50,891 bases of DNA from Crocinitomicaceae bacterium. Lineage in GTDB: Bacteria; Bacteroidota; Bacteroidia; Flavobacteriales_D; Crocinitomicaceae. Position numbers and translations under genes: made by a program. The number at the start of each line of letters is the position of its first letter. Position 1 is the first letter of the stretch. A model generated the notes under the pieces. The model saw nothing but the letters and a program-made list of their open reading frames with translations. It was not told the DNA's origin and did no database searches. Shown piece by piece: positions 8,674 through 17,491 of this stretch. Location: the NCBI GenBank assembly GCA_020436025.1, contig JAGQYP010000024.1:1-50891 (forward strand), written 5' to 3'.

Positions 8674-9294
8674 ATGTTGAAGACTTACATTCCCGGACTA
8701 ATGGTTTTATTTTTCACTCTTGTTTCTTGCGGAGGTGGAGAAAATGATGAAAAAAACGCAGATGAAAATCAAAAACCAGCTGTAAATAATCAAGCAACGA
8801 CCATTCCTTCATCTGGAATTAAAATTGCATTTGTTTACATGGACACAATCAATCTGAATTACAAAATGATTCCGATTATTGAAGAGGAATTGGCTCAAAA
8901 AGAAAAGGAAATTCAAGCGAAATTGGATGCCTTGCAAAGAAGAGCTCTTCAGTGGGAAAAAGACTGGCAAGCCAAAGGTGGTCCGATGTCTTCCGAACAA
9001 GAAAAATACATGAGAGAAGGTCAAGAATGGCAAGCTAAATTGGGGCAAGCACAACAAGGAGCTCAAATGGAATTGGCACAGATTCAAACTCAAAGAATGA
9101 CGCAAGCCAACCAAAGAATGGCCTACATCATGCAGGAATATGCCAACGAAAAAGGATACGATTTTATCATTTCTTATCAGTTGGGCGGACAAGTTTACGC
9201 GGTAAATAATGCTTACAACGTAACCGCCGACATTCTTCAGAGATTAAATGCGGATGTAGATGCGAATGCAGCTAACGACTCGTTAGGTCAATAA
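8674..9294 (+). CDS. OmpH/Skp-family periplasmic chaperone-like lipoprotein
   Basis: Skp-like proteins hold unfolded outer-membrane proteins in the periplasm. The signal peptide ends in the lipobox LVSC (Cys19), so this one is membrane-anchored. A low-complexity Asn/Glu linker follows, then KIAFVYMDTINLNYKMIP, the OmpH start strand, a long charged coiled coil (about residues 65-140) rich in Gln, Lys and Glu, and the closing ANEKGYDFIISY strand. The 206-residue length is normal. It begins an operon with the DUF4924 gene, two bases downstream, the propeller lipoprotein and the GNAT gene. The lipid anchor differs from soluble Skp of proteobacteria but is common in Bacteroidota. Confidence 0.9.
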   Translation: MLKTYIPGLMVLFFTLVSCGGGENDEKNADENQKPAVNNQATTIPSSGIKIAFVYMDTINLNYKMIPIIEEELAQKEKEIQAKLDALQRRALQWEKDWQAKGGPMSSEQEKYMREGQEWQAKLGQAQQGAQMELAQIQTQRMTQANQRMAYIMQEYANEKGYDFIISYQLGGQVYAVNNAYNVTADILQRLNADVDANAANDSLGQ

Positions 9295-9295
9295 A

Positions 9296-9850
9296 ATGCG
9301 CATAGCAGAAAAAAAATACAAAGAAAATATTGCTGAGTACATTCTTTACATGTACCAGATCACGGATATCATTCGAGCAAATAATCTGGATATCGAGAAA
9401 ATCCAGAAAACAGTAATTGCGGAGTCGGCCGATGATGAAGATTTCGAAGCGTACACTAGATGGTACAATGATCTCATTCTGAAAATGAAAGATCAAAACA
9501 TCGAACAAAAAGGCGTTTTGAATGAATTATCCGAACTGGAGATGGAATTGTTCTACCTTCACAATACTTTGCTGGCAGTCTTGAAGGACAAAAAATACCA
9601 GGAATATTTCTCCAAAGCAGAAGAAGCTATTCAGGAATTTCAGAGAAAAAGTAATGCCCCAAATCTGAACGTCATTGGCGTTTGTTTTAATGCCCTTTAT
9701 TTCAATTTACTAATGAATTTGAAAGGCATGGACATTACACCGGAAACCAAAGAAGCTTTTGACGCCATTCGTTTGGTAATTGCATATTTATCGAAGGAAT
9801 ACAAAGACATGAAGGAGAGCAAGGGTAAATTCAGCATGAATGCGAACTAG
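9296..9850 (+). CDS. DUF4924 family protein
   Basis: Recognised as DUF4924, a Bacteroidota family of unknown function, from the N-terminus MRIAEKKYKENIAEYILYMYQITDIIRAN and the ELSELEMELFYLHNTLLAVLKDKKYQ segment. The protein is all-helical and cytoplasmic, with no signal peptide. It starts one base after the OmpH stop and overlaps the next gene by 11 bp, so it is almost certainly co-translated with them. The persistent pairing with OmpH hints at envelope biogenesis, but no activity can be assigned. Confidence 0.85.
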   Translation: MRIAEKKYKENIAEYILYMYQITDIIRANNLDIEKIQKTVIAESADDEDFEAYTRWYNDLILKMKDQNIEQKGVLNELSELEMELFYLHNTLLAVLKDKKYQEYFSKAEEAIQEFQRKSNAPNLNVIGVCFNALYFNLLMNLKGMDITPETKEAFDAIRLVIAYLSKEYKDMKESKGKFSMNAN

Positions 9851-10865
9851 TTTTTTCATAGCATTTTTTCTCCTCCTTTCTTCTTGCACCTCAAATTCTG
9901 ATGTAAAAAACAATTCCACAACTCAGGATTCAGTCAATGAACCAAAATTTCAAATTCTTTTTGAAGACAGCATCGGTTATGGTTGTCGAGGTATGGAGGT
10001 CTTCCAAGATGAAGTTTATTTCTCGGGTATCAAAGGCACTTGCTTTAAGCTGAATGCCCAATTTGAGGTCGAACAACTGATCGCACTTGAAAATGACAGC
10101 CTGGATTTCAGAGACCTTACCGTATTAAATAAAGATCATTTCTTCACCATTAATTCTGGTTTAAACAAGGCCTTTATTCTGGAATACAAAAAGGGGAAAA
10201 CGGACACTTCCTATCACGCGGAATACGAAGGTGCTTTTTTAGATGATCTGATTCAGGATGCCAATGGATTTATTTACTGCCTTGGCGATCCAGACGCCTT
10301 ATACAATCAATTATTTCTAATTCGATCTCATGATCAAGGTCGCACCTGGCAAAGAATTTTCAGTGAAGTAACACTTCCAAAAGGAGAGTTCTTTTTTGCA
10401 GCTTCTGGAACTTGCATGGCCTTCAAAGACGAAACCCTTTACCTCGCAGTGGGTGGAGCAGACTCCTATTTAATGGAAATTAATCTGAAAAGACATGATG
10501 TTACTCGGCAAGCTACCAAAATCAGTTTTGGAGAAAGTGCAGGCATGAACTCTTTGATTTGTGTGGATGATGCGCTTTACGCCGTGGGTGGCGATTATAC
10601 CCAACCCGATGACACAACCGTCACTTTCCAGAAATTCGGTGAAGAGGGGTTTGCCGGACCAACCGGAGGGTATCAGTCATCGATTACAAAAAACAAAGAG
10701 CTTTTGGTTTGTACCGGTAGAAACGGAAGCTGGTATTCTGTCAACGAAGGAAAGGACTGGACTCAATTTACCAAAGAAGGTTTTTACAAGGTGATTCTTA
10801 CTTCAGACAACAAACTTTATTGTTCAGGAAAAGACGGAAGAATTGTAGTATATGGAATCGAATAA
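9840..10865 (+). CDS. Beta-propeller (BNR/Ycf48-like) lipoprotein
   Basis: Signal peptide with a lipobox ending LLLSSC (Cys at about residue 16) and a Ser/Asn/Thr-rich linker, then about 320 residues of repeated blades with Asp-box-like turns (SHDQGRTWQRIF, VNEGKDWTQF) similar to BNR/sialidase and photosystem assembly Ycf48 propellers. Sialidase catalytic residues were not seen, so a binding or scaffold role is more likely than catalysis. The start overlaps the DUF4924 gene by 11 bp and the end overlaps the GNAT gene by 14 bp. Confidence 0.78.
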   Translation: MRTSFFIAFFLLLSSCTSNSDVKNNSTTQDSVNEPKFQILFEDSIGYGCRGMEVFQDEVYFSGIKGTCFKLNAQFEVEQLIALENDSLDFRDLTVLNKDHFFTINSGLNKAFILEYKKGKTDTSYHAEYEGAFLDDLIQDANGFIYCLGDPDALYNQLFLIRSHDQGRTWQRIFSEVTLPKGEFFFAASGTCMAFKDETLYLAVGGADSYLMEINLKRHDVTRQATKISFGESAGMNSLICVDDALYAVGGDYTQPDDTTVTFQKFGEEGFAGPTGGYQSSITKNKELLVCTGRNGSWYSVNEGKDWTQFTKEGFYKVILTSDNKLYCSGKDGRIVVYGIE

Positions 10866-11304
10866 GGCTATTCAGATCAGGATCATTGCGCAGGAAGATA
10901 TCATGGAAATTTTTCCATTGACCATGCTATTAAATGAAAACGAAGACCCTAAAGTCATTCGGGAAAGAGTCGCTGAACTAAGTATGCAAGACAACTATTT
11001 TTGTGTTGGTGCTTATGATGAGGATCAAATCATTGCCTGCTGTGGGGTTTGGAAATTGATTAAAGTTTATGCGGGTCATCATTTAGAAGTAGACAATGTA
11101 GTCGTGTCACCTGAATATCGTTCTCAAAATGTAGGCGAAAAAATGATCGATTTTATCAAAGACTATATGTATCAAGAAGGTTTCAATCAAATCGAGCTCA
11201 ATGCGTACATTGTGAATGAATCAGGAATCCGTTTCTGGGAAAGACAAGGATTTGTGAAGAAAGGCTACCACATGATTCACTTTAGCACAAAAAAAGGGCA
11301 GTAA
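10852..11304 (+). CDS. GNAT family N-acetyltransferase
   Basis: Single-domain GNAT fold of 150 residues. The acetyl-CoA site is visible as VDNVVVSPEYRSQNVGEKMIDFI (strand 4 and the pyrophosphate loop R/Q-x-x-G-x-G/E). It is followed by the C-terminal motif B, NESGIRFWERQGFVKKGYHMI. The acceptor is unknown. The gene overlaps the propeller lipoprotein by 14 bp and ends the OmpH operon; the terminator stem begins at its last codons. Confidence 0.88.
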   Translation: MESNKAIQIRIIAQEDIMEIFPLTMLLNENEDPKVIRERVAELSMQDNYFCVGAYDEDQIIACCGVWKLIKVYAGHHLEVDNVVVSPEYRSQNVGEKMIDFIKDYMYQEGFNQIELNAYIVNESGIRFWERQGFVKKGYHMIHFSTKKGQ

Positions 11305-11317
11305 AAAACCGCCCCTT
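11294..11317 (+). terminator. Probable terminator after the GNAT gene
   Basis: AAGGGC (11294-11299) can pair with GCCCCTT (11311-11317) with one bulge, around an A-rich loop containing the stop codon. The T run after it is short, so termination strength is uncertain. Confidence 0.45.
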
Positions 11318-11342
11318 CTTTCAAATAATAAAAATCAATTAA

Positions 11343-13598
11343 TTATCTCTTCACGAACTTGATCGTTTGGCTTTCTTTTTGACTAGAAAGTCTGATAAAA
11401 TAAATACCAGCTGGCTGCTCAGTCAAATCAAGCTGTACAACTTGGTTCGAAGTTTTGATGGTCTTGATCACCTGACCTGTTAGGTCCATAATCTTAAGAT
11501 CATAAGCTCCTTGAACATTGGTTGTAAACTGTGCCAAACCATTAGATGGATTCGGGAAAAGTTTCATTTCGATGGCCTCATTCTCATCAATGGAAGCACA
11601 ATCATTTACTGTAATTTGTACGGTAGCAGAATCCACACATCCAAATGATGAAGTGGCAGCCAAACTCACGGTATAAGTGTTTGGAGTGGTATACTGATGC
11701 ATAGCTGGAGAAGTCGTTGTTGAGTTCCCATCTCCAAAATCAATACTAATCGAGTTGGCATTGATTGAAGTATCTGTAATCGTTATATCCACATTATCAC
11801 ACACGCTCACAGCTGAAGCAGTAAATCCAGCATCAGGAAGATCTGTGGTAATGGTAACCACTGAAGTTGCCATTGCGGTTACAGTACCATAAGTTACGGC
11901 TACGGCATAAGTTCCTGCTGTGTCTGCAACTACAGTTTGTGTTGTTGCATTTGTTCCATTCCATAAATAAGTCACATTGGAATAATCTACGGTTAAAGAA
12001 TCACCAGGACAAATTGTTTGATCTCCTCCAATAATCATTGGCTTAATATGGATATCGTTGTTGTATCGAGGCAATAATTGGTACCCTGCATCAAATGGAG
12101 TACTGTTGTCGAATTGACTTCCAATTCCAACTAAATCGAAAGTTCCATCAGGAGCCATCATCGAAAATAAATCTACTTCCGCATCAATTCTCATGGTATA
12201 AGTATTCACTCCATCCGTAACGTCTGCATTAAATCCTGCTCCAGCTGGGTTCCAGTCTGCCAGGTTAATAATCGTCACATCATTGATTTGAACCAATTCA
12301 GATTCCGTAGACTCATCCAAAGCCGTTACAACAGTTGGTACTGGTAAAGTGTGTCCTTGAGAATGCATATTGATCTCTGTCACCACAATTTGAAGGTACC
12401 CGTTGAATTGATCAATTACTCCTGTTACATCTACTGAATCGCCTTCTGTAACCGTATAACCCAAATTAGAAGAGAAATTAATTACTCCAATCCCTCCAGT
12501 TCCATCATGGATAGTAAACTGAACACCTGTAGCTCTCATGTTCACTCCATAAACATAACCAGAAAGCTGACATTCTACTCCATCGCTTACGGCTACACCT
12601 GCACCATCTAAATCATCAATCTGAGAAATGGTATAGTAAGGAATTTCGTCGTCAACAATGGTTACAGTAATTTGAGAATTCGTTCCAGTAGTGGCAGAAT
12701 TTGTTAAGTTTTGTAACTCTAAAACGAAAGTTAGATCTCCATCCAATAGCATATTGTCAATAATTGGAATATTGATTGTTTGAGCTGTAGCTGAGGAAGC
12801 TGGGAAAGTTACTGTAGCCGTCGAAGCATAAGTAAAATCCGTTCCTTCTACTGCCGTTCCAGATCCTAAAAGCACGATATCCGCCGAAGTTGGATTGGCA
12901 TTTTCACCAGCAATGTTTACTGTAATTGTAATTGAACCTGCGTTTTCATTTACATTGGCGGTTGCTACTGAAAACTGAACTTCAGGATTGGAAGGAGGTG
13001 TACAAGGGGTCATGGTATGCGAACCTAAAAAAGAGAAGTTATCGTTTCCTTGAGCTTCCCATTCGGTTGCGCCCACAACCCAGTTCGTTTGTCCTTGATT
13101 AATGGATGCGGATCTTATTAATGTATTGTTTACAGTTGACCCAGCAGTACCACCTGAACCCACTGGCCAGTTTGTTCCCGGATCATTCCCATCCATCGAA
13201 CCGATCGCATCAATAACTGTTGCTGATGAACCCGTTGGATCATAGGCAAGAGCTATGGCATCATCTCCATTGTAATTAATAACAGAGCTGCTTTGCAAAT
13301 CGGCTTGTGCAATAATCGCCGGATCTGCACTTGCATGACAAGCGACAAACACTGCTCCAGGATTAAGTGTTCCTGATAACTGCACTTCTTGACTAACAGT
13401 GCTAGAATTAGACGAAAACAACTGAAGTTTATAATCAGATAAATCAATCGCTGAGCTTGTAGGATTGTATATCTCTACTGCTTTGTTAAAGCTGGATCCT
13501 TCAATATATTCTGAAATAAAAAGGTCTGTACACTGGCTAAAGATTGAGGTGGAAAAACTAATGACTCCTCCAAAAATGAGTAAAATAGATTTTTTCAT
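11343..13598 (-). CDS. T9SS-exported multidomain protein (lamin-tail, Calx-beta, OB-fold, PKD)
   Basis: Predicted to cross the outer membrane through the type IX system. After a signal peptide (residues 1-21) comes a lamin-tail domain (CTDLFISEYIEGSSFNKAVEIYNPT, about 22-195), a Calx-beta domain (about 210-320, ending in TVTIVDDE), an OB-fold module like those of extracellular nucleases (about 325-430, with FTIHDGTGGIGV and GDSVDVTGVI), an Ig-like segment, a PKD domain (DFGDGNSTTTSPAMHQY) and a T9SS type A sorting domain (FPNPSNG...GIYFIRL...KFVKR). Lamin-tail plus OB modules usually accompany an extracellular endonuclease, but no nuclease domain is seen. Confidence 0.85.
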   Translation of the reverse strand: MKKSILLIFGGVISFSTSIFSQCTDLFISEYIEGSSFNKAVEIYNPTSSAIDLSDYKLQLFSSNSSTVSQEVQLSGTLNPGAVFVACHASADPAIIAQADLQSSSVINYNGDDAIALAYDPTGSSATVIDAIGSMDGNDPGTNWPVGSGGTAGSTVNNTLIRSASINQGQTNWVVGATEWEAQGNDNFSFLGSHTMTPCTPPSNPEVQFSVATANVNENAGSITITVNIAGENANPTSADIVLLGSGTAVEGTDFTYASTATVTFPASSATAQTINIPIIDNMLLDGDLTFVLELQNLTNSATTGTNSQITVTIVDDEIPYYTISQIDDLDGAGVAVSDGVECQLSGYVYGVNMRATGVQFTIHDGTGGIGVINFSSNLGYTVTEGDSVDVTGVIDQFNGYLQIVVTEINMHSQGHTLPVPTVVTALDESTESELVQINDVTIINLADWNPAGAGFNADVTDGVNTYTMRIDAEVDLFSMMAPDGTFDLVGIGSQFDNSTPFDAGYQLLPRYNNDIHIKPMIIGGDQTICPGDSLTVDYSNVTYLWNGTNATTQTVVADTAGTYAVAVTYGTVTAMATSVVTITTDLPDAGFTASAVSVCDNVDITITDTSINANSISIDFGDGNSTTTSPAMHQYTTPNTYTVSLAATSSFGCVDSATVQITVNDCASIDENEAIEMKLFPNPSNGLAQFTTNVQGAYDLKIMDLTGQVIKTIKTSNQVVQLDLTEQPAGIYFIRLSSQKESQTIKFVKR

Positions 13599-13688
13599 AA
13601 TTAACTTTTTTTTGGTAAAACTACCTAAAAAAGAAAACTAATGACAATTAAGAATTGTAATGATTAAGTTAAGGAATGATTAAGAATG

Positions 13689-14315
13689 CTAACCCCCAAT
13701 CATTTTCCCAAATTCCTCCATGCTAACAACCCTGAAATTGGAGGGAACCTGGAACAACTTATCTGACAATTCCTTTTTAGAAATTTCAGTACAAGTATAA
13801 ATGAGTGTTTCAAAGTCGGACAATACAATTGGATAAACCAATGCAAAACCTCCAAGTGCGGTGAAGGAGTTGGCATATTTCGTATCGATACTTTCGGTAT
13901 AGACAATTTCATAGTCTACAGCATTTTTAGTGTAAGTGGCTTTTTTACATTTAAAACCAAACATCTTGTCAGACTTTCCTTTTTTCACCAAACTGTCTTT
14001 TTTACTCTCTGGTTTTGAATTCCCAACTACTTCGATCGCTACATTGTCGCCCATAAGATTAAACATGAGGTAAGAAGTATCCGATCCTACTCTCTCCAGC
14101 AAAACTTGCTTTCCCATTGCAGTGAAATTCTCTGTTCGGATCTGATCTCCTTTGATAAACTTGGTGGAGGTCTTCACTGAATCCTGTAATTGAGCAGGAA
14201 TAGATGCAACCATTTTTTCAGGATATTCAATCGAAAATTTAATCACTCCTTCAAAATCTTGAGCGAATACAAATGAAAAACAGGACAACACTAGACTTAG
14301 GAATATCGATCTCAT
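13689..14315 (-). CDS. Exported protein, DUF4412/GLPGLI-like
   Basis: Signal peptide of about 18 residues (…FSFVFA-QDF), then a beta-rich body with the general layout of small Bacteroidota periplasmic families: a first strand FEGVIKFSIEYP, a middle KMFGFKCKKATYTKN element, and a YEIVYTESIDTKYAN strand. There is no lipobox. It is about 40 bp from the next gene upstream, whose product has the same layout (KGTVKYKVSYP, IAGLTCKKAIGKY, FTIWYTEE), so the two look like diverged tandem paralogs. The function is unknown. Confidence 0.7.
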   Translation of the reverse strand: MRSIFLSLVLSCFSFVFAQDFEGVIKFSIEYPEKMVASIPAQLQDSVKTSTKFIKGDQIRTENFTAMGKQVLLERVGSDTSYLMFNLMGDNVAIEVVGNSKPESKKDSLVKKGKSDKMFGFKCKKATYTKNAVDYEIVYTESIDTKYANSFTALGGFALVYPIVLSDFETLIYTCTEISKKELSDKLFQVPSNFRVVSMEEFGKMIGG

Positions 14316-14352
14316 ACTACTTGTTTAAAAGGGGATAGAACTACTTTCGTGC

Positions 14353-14360
14353 CAAAATTA
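14353..14360 (-). promoter_or_regulatory. Candidate -7 element for the 13689-14315 gene
   Basis: The minus strand reads TAATTTTG, a match to TAnnTTTG, placed 37 bp before the ATG and overlapping the stop codon of the upstream gene. It would allow this gene its own transcript. Confidence 0.4.
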
Positions 14361-15110
14361 GATTGCAGAATCTTTTGGAGTCAAATTATCTTCACCTACT
14401 GTTTTCTCAAAGATATCACGGATTTCGTTCTCGAATTTCTCGAAATTGATCTGCAAAAAGTTAGTGTCCAACATGAATTCATGTTGTTCAGGTAAATCTG
14501 GTGAATACGATTCCGCCTCACAATGAGAAACCAATCCAAATCGTTCCATTTCAAATTCCATCAAAACTCCATTAATCTTTGCGTAAGGATTGTAGAAGTT
14601 TGGTTTTTCAACTCCTAATTCTTCTGTATACCAAATCGTAAAATCAGGATTGGATCCATCCATGTATTTTCCAATGGCTTTTTTACAAGTCAATCCAGCA
14701 ATTTTCTTCGTTTCTCCTTCTACAAATTGGATGTCTAATTTAGTCTGACTCTCAATGAAACTTTTAATCGCAGTTCCCGAAAAATTACTTCGAATATCTA
14801 AATTTCCAAAATCCAAATACATGCTCACCGAGTCCAATTTTGGAGACCCCATAACACCCATTCTCATCAATCCTCCCTTTTTTGTAAAGGTATTGATCAG
14901 TCCGTCTTCATAGACAAAATACATTTCTTTTGGAAGCATGGCTTTGGCTAAACTCTCCCCTTTAAAATAAGGATAAGAAACTTTGTATTTGACGGTTCCC
15001 TTGTGGGATGTACCTTCTTCAGTCGATTGTCCTGCACCGTTCTCATCTGGTCCGCAAGAACTTAGTCCAATCACCAAAACAAAAAGCAGTATCTTATAAA
15101 ATTGAGTCAT
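14358..15110 (-). CDS. Lipoprotein, DUF4412-like
   Basis: Signal peptide with lipobox GLSSC, so the mature protein is lipid-anchored after a short acidic Ser/Gly linker. The body resembles its downstream neighbour (KGTVKYKVSYPYF, then IAGLTCKKAIGKYMDG, then FTIWYTEELGVEKPN), consistent with a DUF4412-like fold. The ATG at 15108-15110 gives a standard lipoprotein signal; an ATG five codons upstream (15125) is also possible. The function is unknown. Confidence 0.68.
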   Translation of the reverse strand: MTQFYKILLFVLVIGLSSCGPDENGAGQSTEEGTSHKGTVKYKVSYPYFKGESLAKAMLPKEMYFVYEDGLINTFTKKGGLMRMGVMGSPKLDSVSMYLDFGNLDIRSNFSGTAIKSFIESQTKLDIQFVEGETKKIAGLTCKKAIGKYMDGSNPDFTIWYTEELGVEKPNFYNPYAKINGVLMEFEMERFGLVSHCEAESYSPDLPEQHEFMLDTNFLQINFEKFENEIRDIFEKTVGEDNLTPKDSAI

Positions 15111-15244
15111 AAGTGTAAAAGCCATTTCTAATTAAGGTAACGAAATTAAGGAAATTTTATGAAGAATTTCTTTGAATTGTACATTATTAACATTCAACCC
15201 CTCTGTAAACCAGAAAAATGGAATTCACTTGATTGCTTTGGGAA

Positions 15245-15272
15245 ATAAAAAAGGGAGCGATTTGCCCCCTTC
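15245..15272 (-). terminator. Rho-independent terminator of paaZ
   Basis: On the minus strand AAGGGGGC pairs with GCTCCCTT (one G-T pair) around a five-base loop and is followed by six T residues. It lies a few bases past the paaZ stop. Confidence 0.75.
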
Positions 15273-15276
15273 CAAT

Positions 15277-17325
15277 TTATTTCGACTGATCCAGTTTCCT
15301 CACCATGGTTAAAATGGTTGCGAGTCCGACTGTCTCCCCTTCTTCATCATAAATATCTACCAGGAATTTTACAATACCTTTAGCAATATCTTCTTCATCC
15401 CTTTTTTCCTGATCGATTTTCTCCTTGACGGTAAATCGAACCCCAATCGTTGCTCCAGGATAAACCGGCTTGGTAAATCGACATTCATCAATCCCATAAT
15501 TCAATAAAACGGGGCCTTTTTTCGGATCTACAAACAGTCCAGCAGCTTTGGATAATAGGAAATACCCGTGTGCCACTCTTTTTTCAAAAATGGTTCCGTC
15601 TAATGAGGTTTCATCCATGTGGGCATAGAAATTATCTCCACTCACATTCGCGAAATTCACAATGTCGGTTGTGGTCACTGTATGTTTGTGGGTAAACACT
15701 GTTTCTCCAATTTCCAATTCCTCAAAATGCTTTCTAAATACATGTGGATTGGCTTCTGGTTGGTCCGCTCCTACCTGAAATTGCTGCGTAATCTCTGTAA
15801 TTGTTTGTGGATGTCCTTGAATGGCTGTTCTCTGCATGTAATGGAAAACTCCTCTTTTTCCTCCCATTTCTTCTCCTCCTCCTGCTCTTCCAGGACCTCC
15901 ATGAGTAAGTAATGGCATAGGCGAACCATGTCCTGTAGATTCTTTCGCACATCTTGAGTTCAATACCAAAATACGTCCGTTAATGTGAGCCGCTTCTACC
16001 ACAAATTCTCTGGCAATCTGATCACTTGCAGTCACAATCGAAGTAACCAAAGATCCTTTCCCCATTTTCACAATTTCTACTGCTTCCGAAAGTGACTTAT
16101 AAGGAATGATCGTAGATACTGGTCCGAATGCCTCTACATTATGCACATCCGTTTTATTGAATGGATCGTCATTTAAAAACAGAATTGGAGAGAAGAAGGC
16201 TCCCTTGTTTTTATCAGCTCCCACTACTGAGAAATTTTCTAAATCTCCGTAAACAATCTGCTGAGATTGAGCCAATAATTCTACTTTCTCTCTAACTCTT
16301 TCTACCTGAATTTTAGTCGCCAAGGACCCCATTCTAACTCCTTCTACAGACGGATCTCCGATAGTATTTTTTTCCAATCGTGCGCTCAAGGCTTGTTGCA
16401 CCACCTCTACTTTGGATTCGGGAACTAATATCCTTCTAACCGCGGTACATTTTTGACCAGCTTTCACTGTAATTTCTTTTTGAACTTCTTTAATGAAAAT
16501 GTCAAAATCCTCCGATCCTGGTTCAATATCTTCTCCAAGAACACAAGCATTCAATGAATCCGCCTCCAAATTAAAAGGAACCGAATTCTCTACAAATTGT
16601 GGTAAGGATTTCAACATTCTTCCTGTATGCGCCGAACCTGTAAAAGTGACTACATCCTGGTTGTCCACATAATCCACAATTCCTCTACCTAGTCCACAAA
16701 CCAACTGCAAAGATCCTTCTGGTAAAATTTTAGAAGCAATGATTTCTTTCACCATCAGCTCCGTCAAATAACAAGTGTATTCTGATGGTTTAACTATTGC
16801 CGGTACTCCAGCCATGAAGTTCACTGCGATCTTTTCCAACATTCCCCAAATTGGGAAGTTAAAAGCGTTGATATGAATCGCTACCCCTTGTTTTGGAACC
16901 ATGATGTGATGACCAATGAAAGTCCCATTTTTAGACAAAGGAGCGGCTGTCCCGTCAACATAATAAGGTAAATCCGGAAATTGTCTTCTCAGGGAAGCAT
17001 TGGCGAATAAGTTCCCAATTCCTCCTTCAATGTCAATCCAGGAATCAATTTTAGTAGCTCCTGTTGCGGCAGATAATTGGTAAAATTTGTCTTTTATGCT
17101 GATCAAATGAAGGGCTAGAGCCTTTAACATGCGTCCTCTTTCCTGAAAAGTTAGTTTCCTCAAGGCCGGACCACCAGTTTTGCGCGCATATTCTGAAATG
17201 GCTTTGTAATCCAATCCTTCACTGGAACATGTTGCAAACTGCTCTCCTGTAATGGCGTTGTAAAGTGGAGTTTCTTCTCCATTCCCTTCAACCCATTCAC
17301 CCATCACATAATTCTTTATCTTCAT
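15277..17325 (-). CDS. paaZ: PaaZ: bifunctional oxepin-CoA hydrolase / semialdehyde dehydrogenase
   Basis: Cleaves the oxepin-CoA ring and oxidises the resulting semialdehyde in aerobic phenylacetate degradation. The aldehyde dehydrogenase half has FTGSAHTG (NAD site, near residue 228), the general base Glu254 and the nucleophile Cys293 in GQKCTAVRR. The C-terminal MaoC-like hydratase half (about 535-682) has SGDNFYAHMDE with the Asp/His pair, and KRVAHGYFLLS. The length of 682 matches the fusion enzyme. No paaABCDE, paaG, paaJ or paaK gene is nearby and a terminator follows, so it is monocistronic here. Such stand-alone fusions may act on other CoA-linked aromatic intermediates. Confidence 0.88.
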   Translation of the reverse strand: MKIKNYVMGEWVEGNGEETPLYNAITGEQFATCSSEGLDYKAISEYARKTGGPALRKLTFQERGRMLKALALHLISIKDKFYQLSAATGATKIDSWIDIEGGIGNLFANASLRRQFPDLPYYVDGTAAPLSKNGTFIGHHIMVPKQGVAIHINAFNFPIWGMLEKIAVNFMAGVPAIVKPSEYTCYLTELMVKEIIASKILPEGSLQLVCGLGRGIVDYVDNQDVVTFTGSAHTGRMLKSLPQFVENSVPFNLEADSLNACVLGEDIEPGSEDFDIFIKEVQKEITVKAGQKCTAVRRILVPESKVEVVQQALSARLEKNTIGDPSVEGVRMGSLATKIQVERVREKVELLAQSQQIVYGDLENFSVVGADKNKGAFFSPILFLNDDPFNKTDVHNVEAFGPVSTIIPYKSLSEAVEIVKMGKGSLVTSIVTASDQIAREFVVEAAHINGRILVLNSRCAKESTGHGSPMPLLTHGGPGRAGGGEEMGGKRGVFHYMQRTAIQGHPQTITEITQQFQVGADQPEANPHVFRKHFEELEIGETVFTHKHTVTTTDIVNFANVSGDNFYAHMDETSLDGTIFEKRVAHGYFLLSKAAGLFVDPKKGPVLLNYGIDECRFTKPVYPGATIGVRFTVKEKIDQEKRDEEDIAKGIVKFLVDIYDEEGETVGLATILTMVRKLDQSK

Positions 17326-17463
17326 TTTATGGATATTTTGATTTTAGAATGGCTAAAGTTAAAGAGAAATTTTGATTTTGTAGCCTCGGATGACCTTCTG
17401 TATTGCAAAGCGAACAAAACCTTAAATTTTAGTTATTTGCCTAGTAAATAGGTATGATATTTG

Positions 17464-17471
17464 TACTTTTG
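17464..17471 (+). promoter_or_regulatory. -7 promoter element of the WD40-caspase gene
   Basis: TACTTTTG matches TAnnTTTG and lies 20 bp before the ATG. A TTTG at 17436-17439 is 24 bp upstream, somewhat far for the -33 element. Confidence 0.55.
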
Positions 17472-17491
17472 CACTAGAAAAATTCTAAAAC

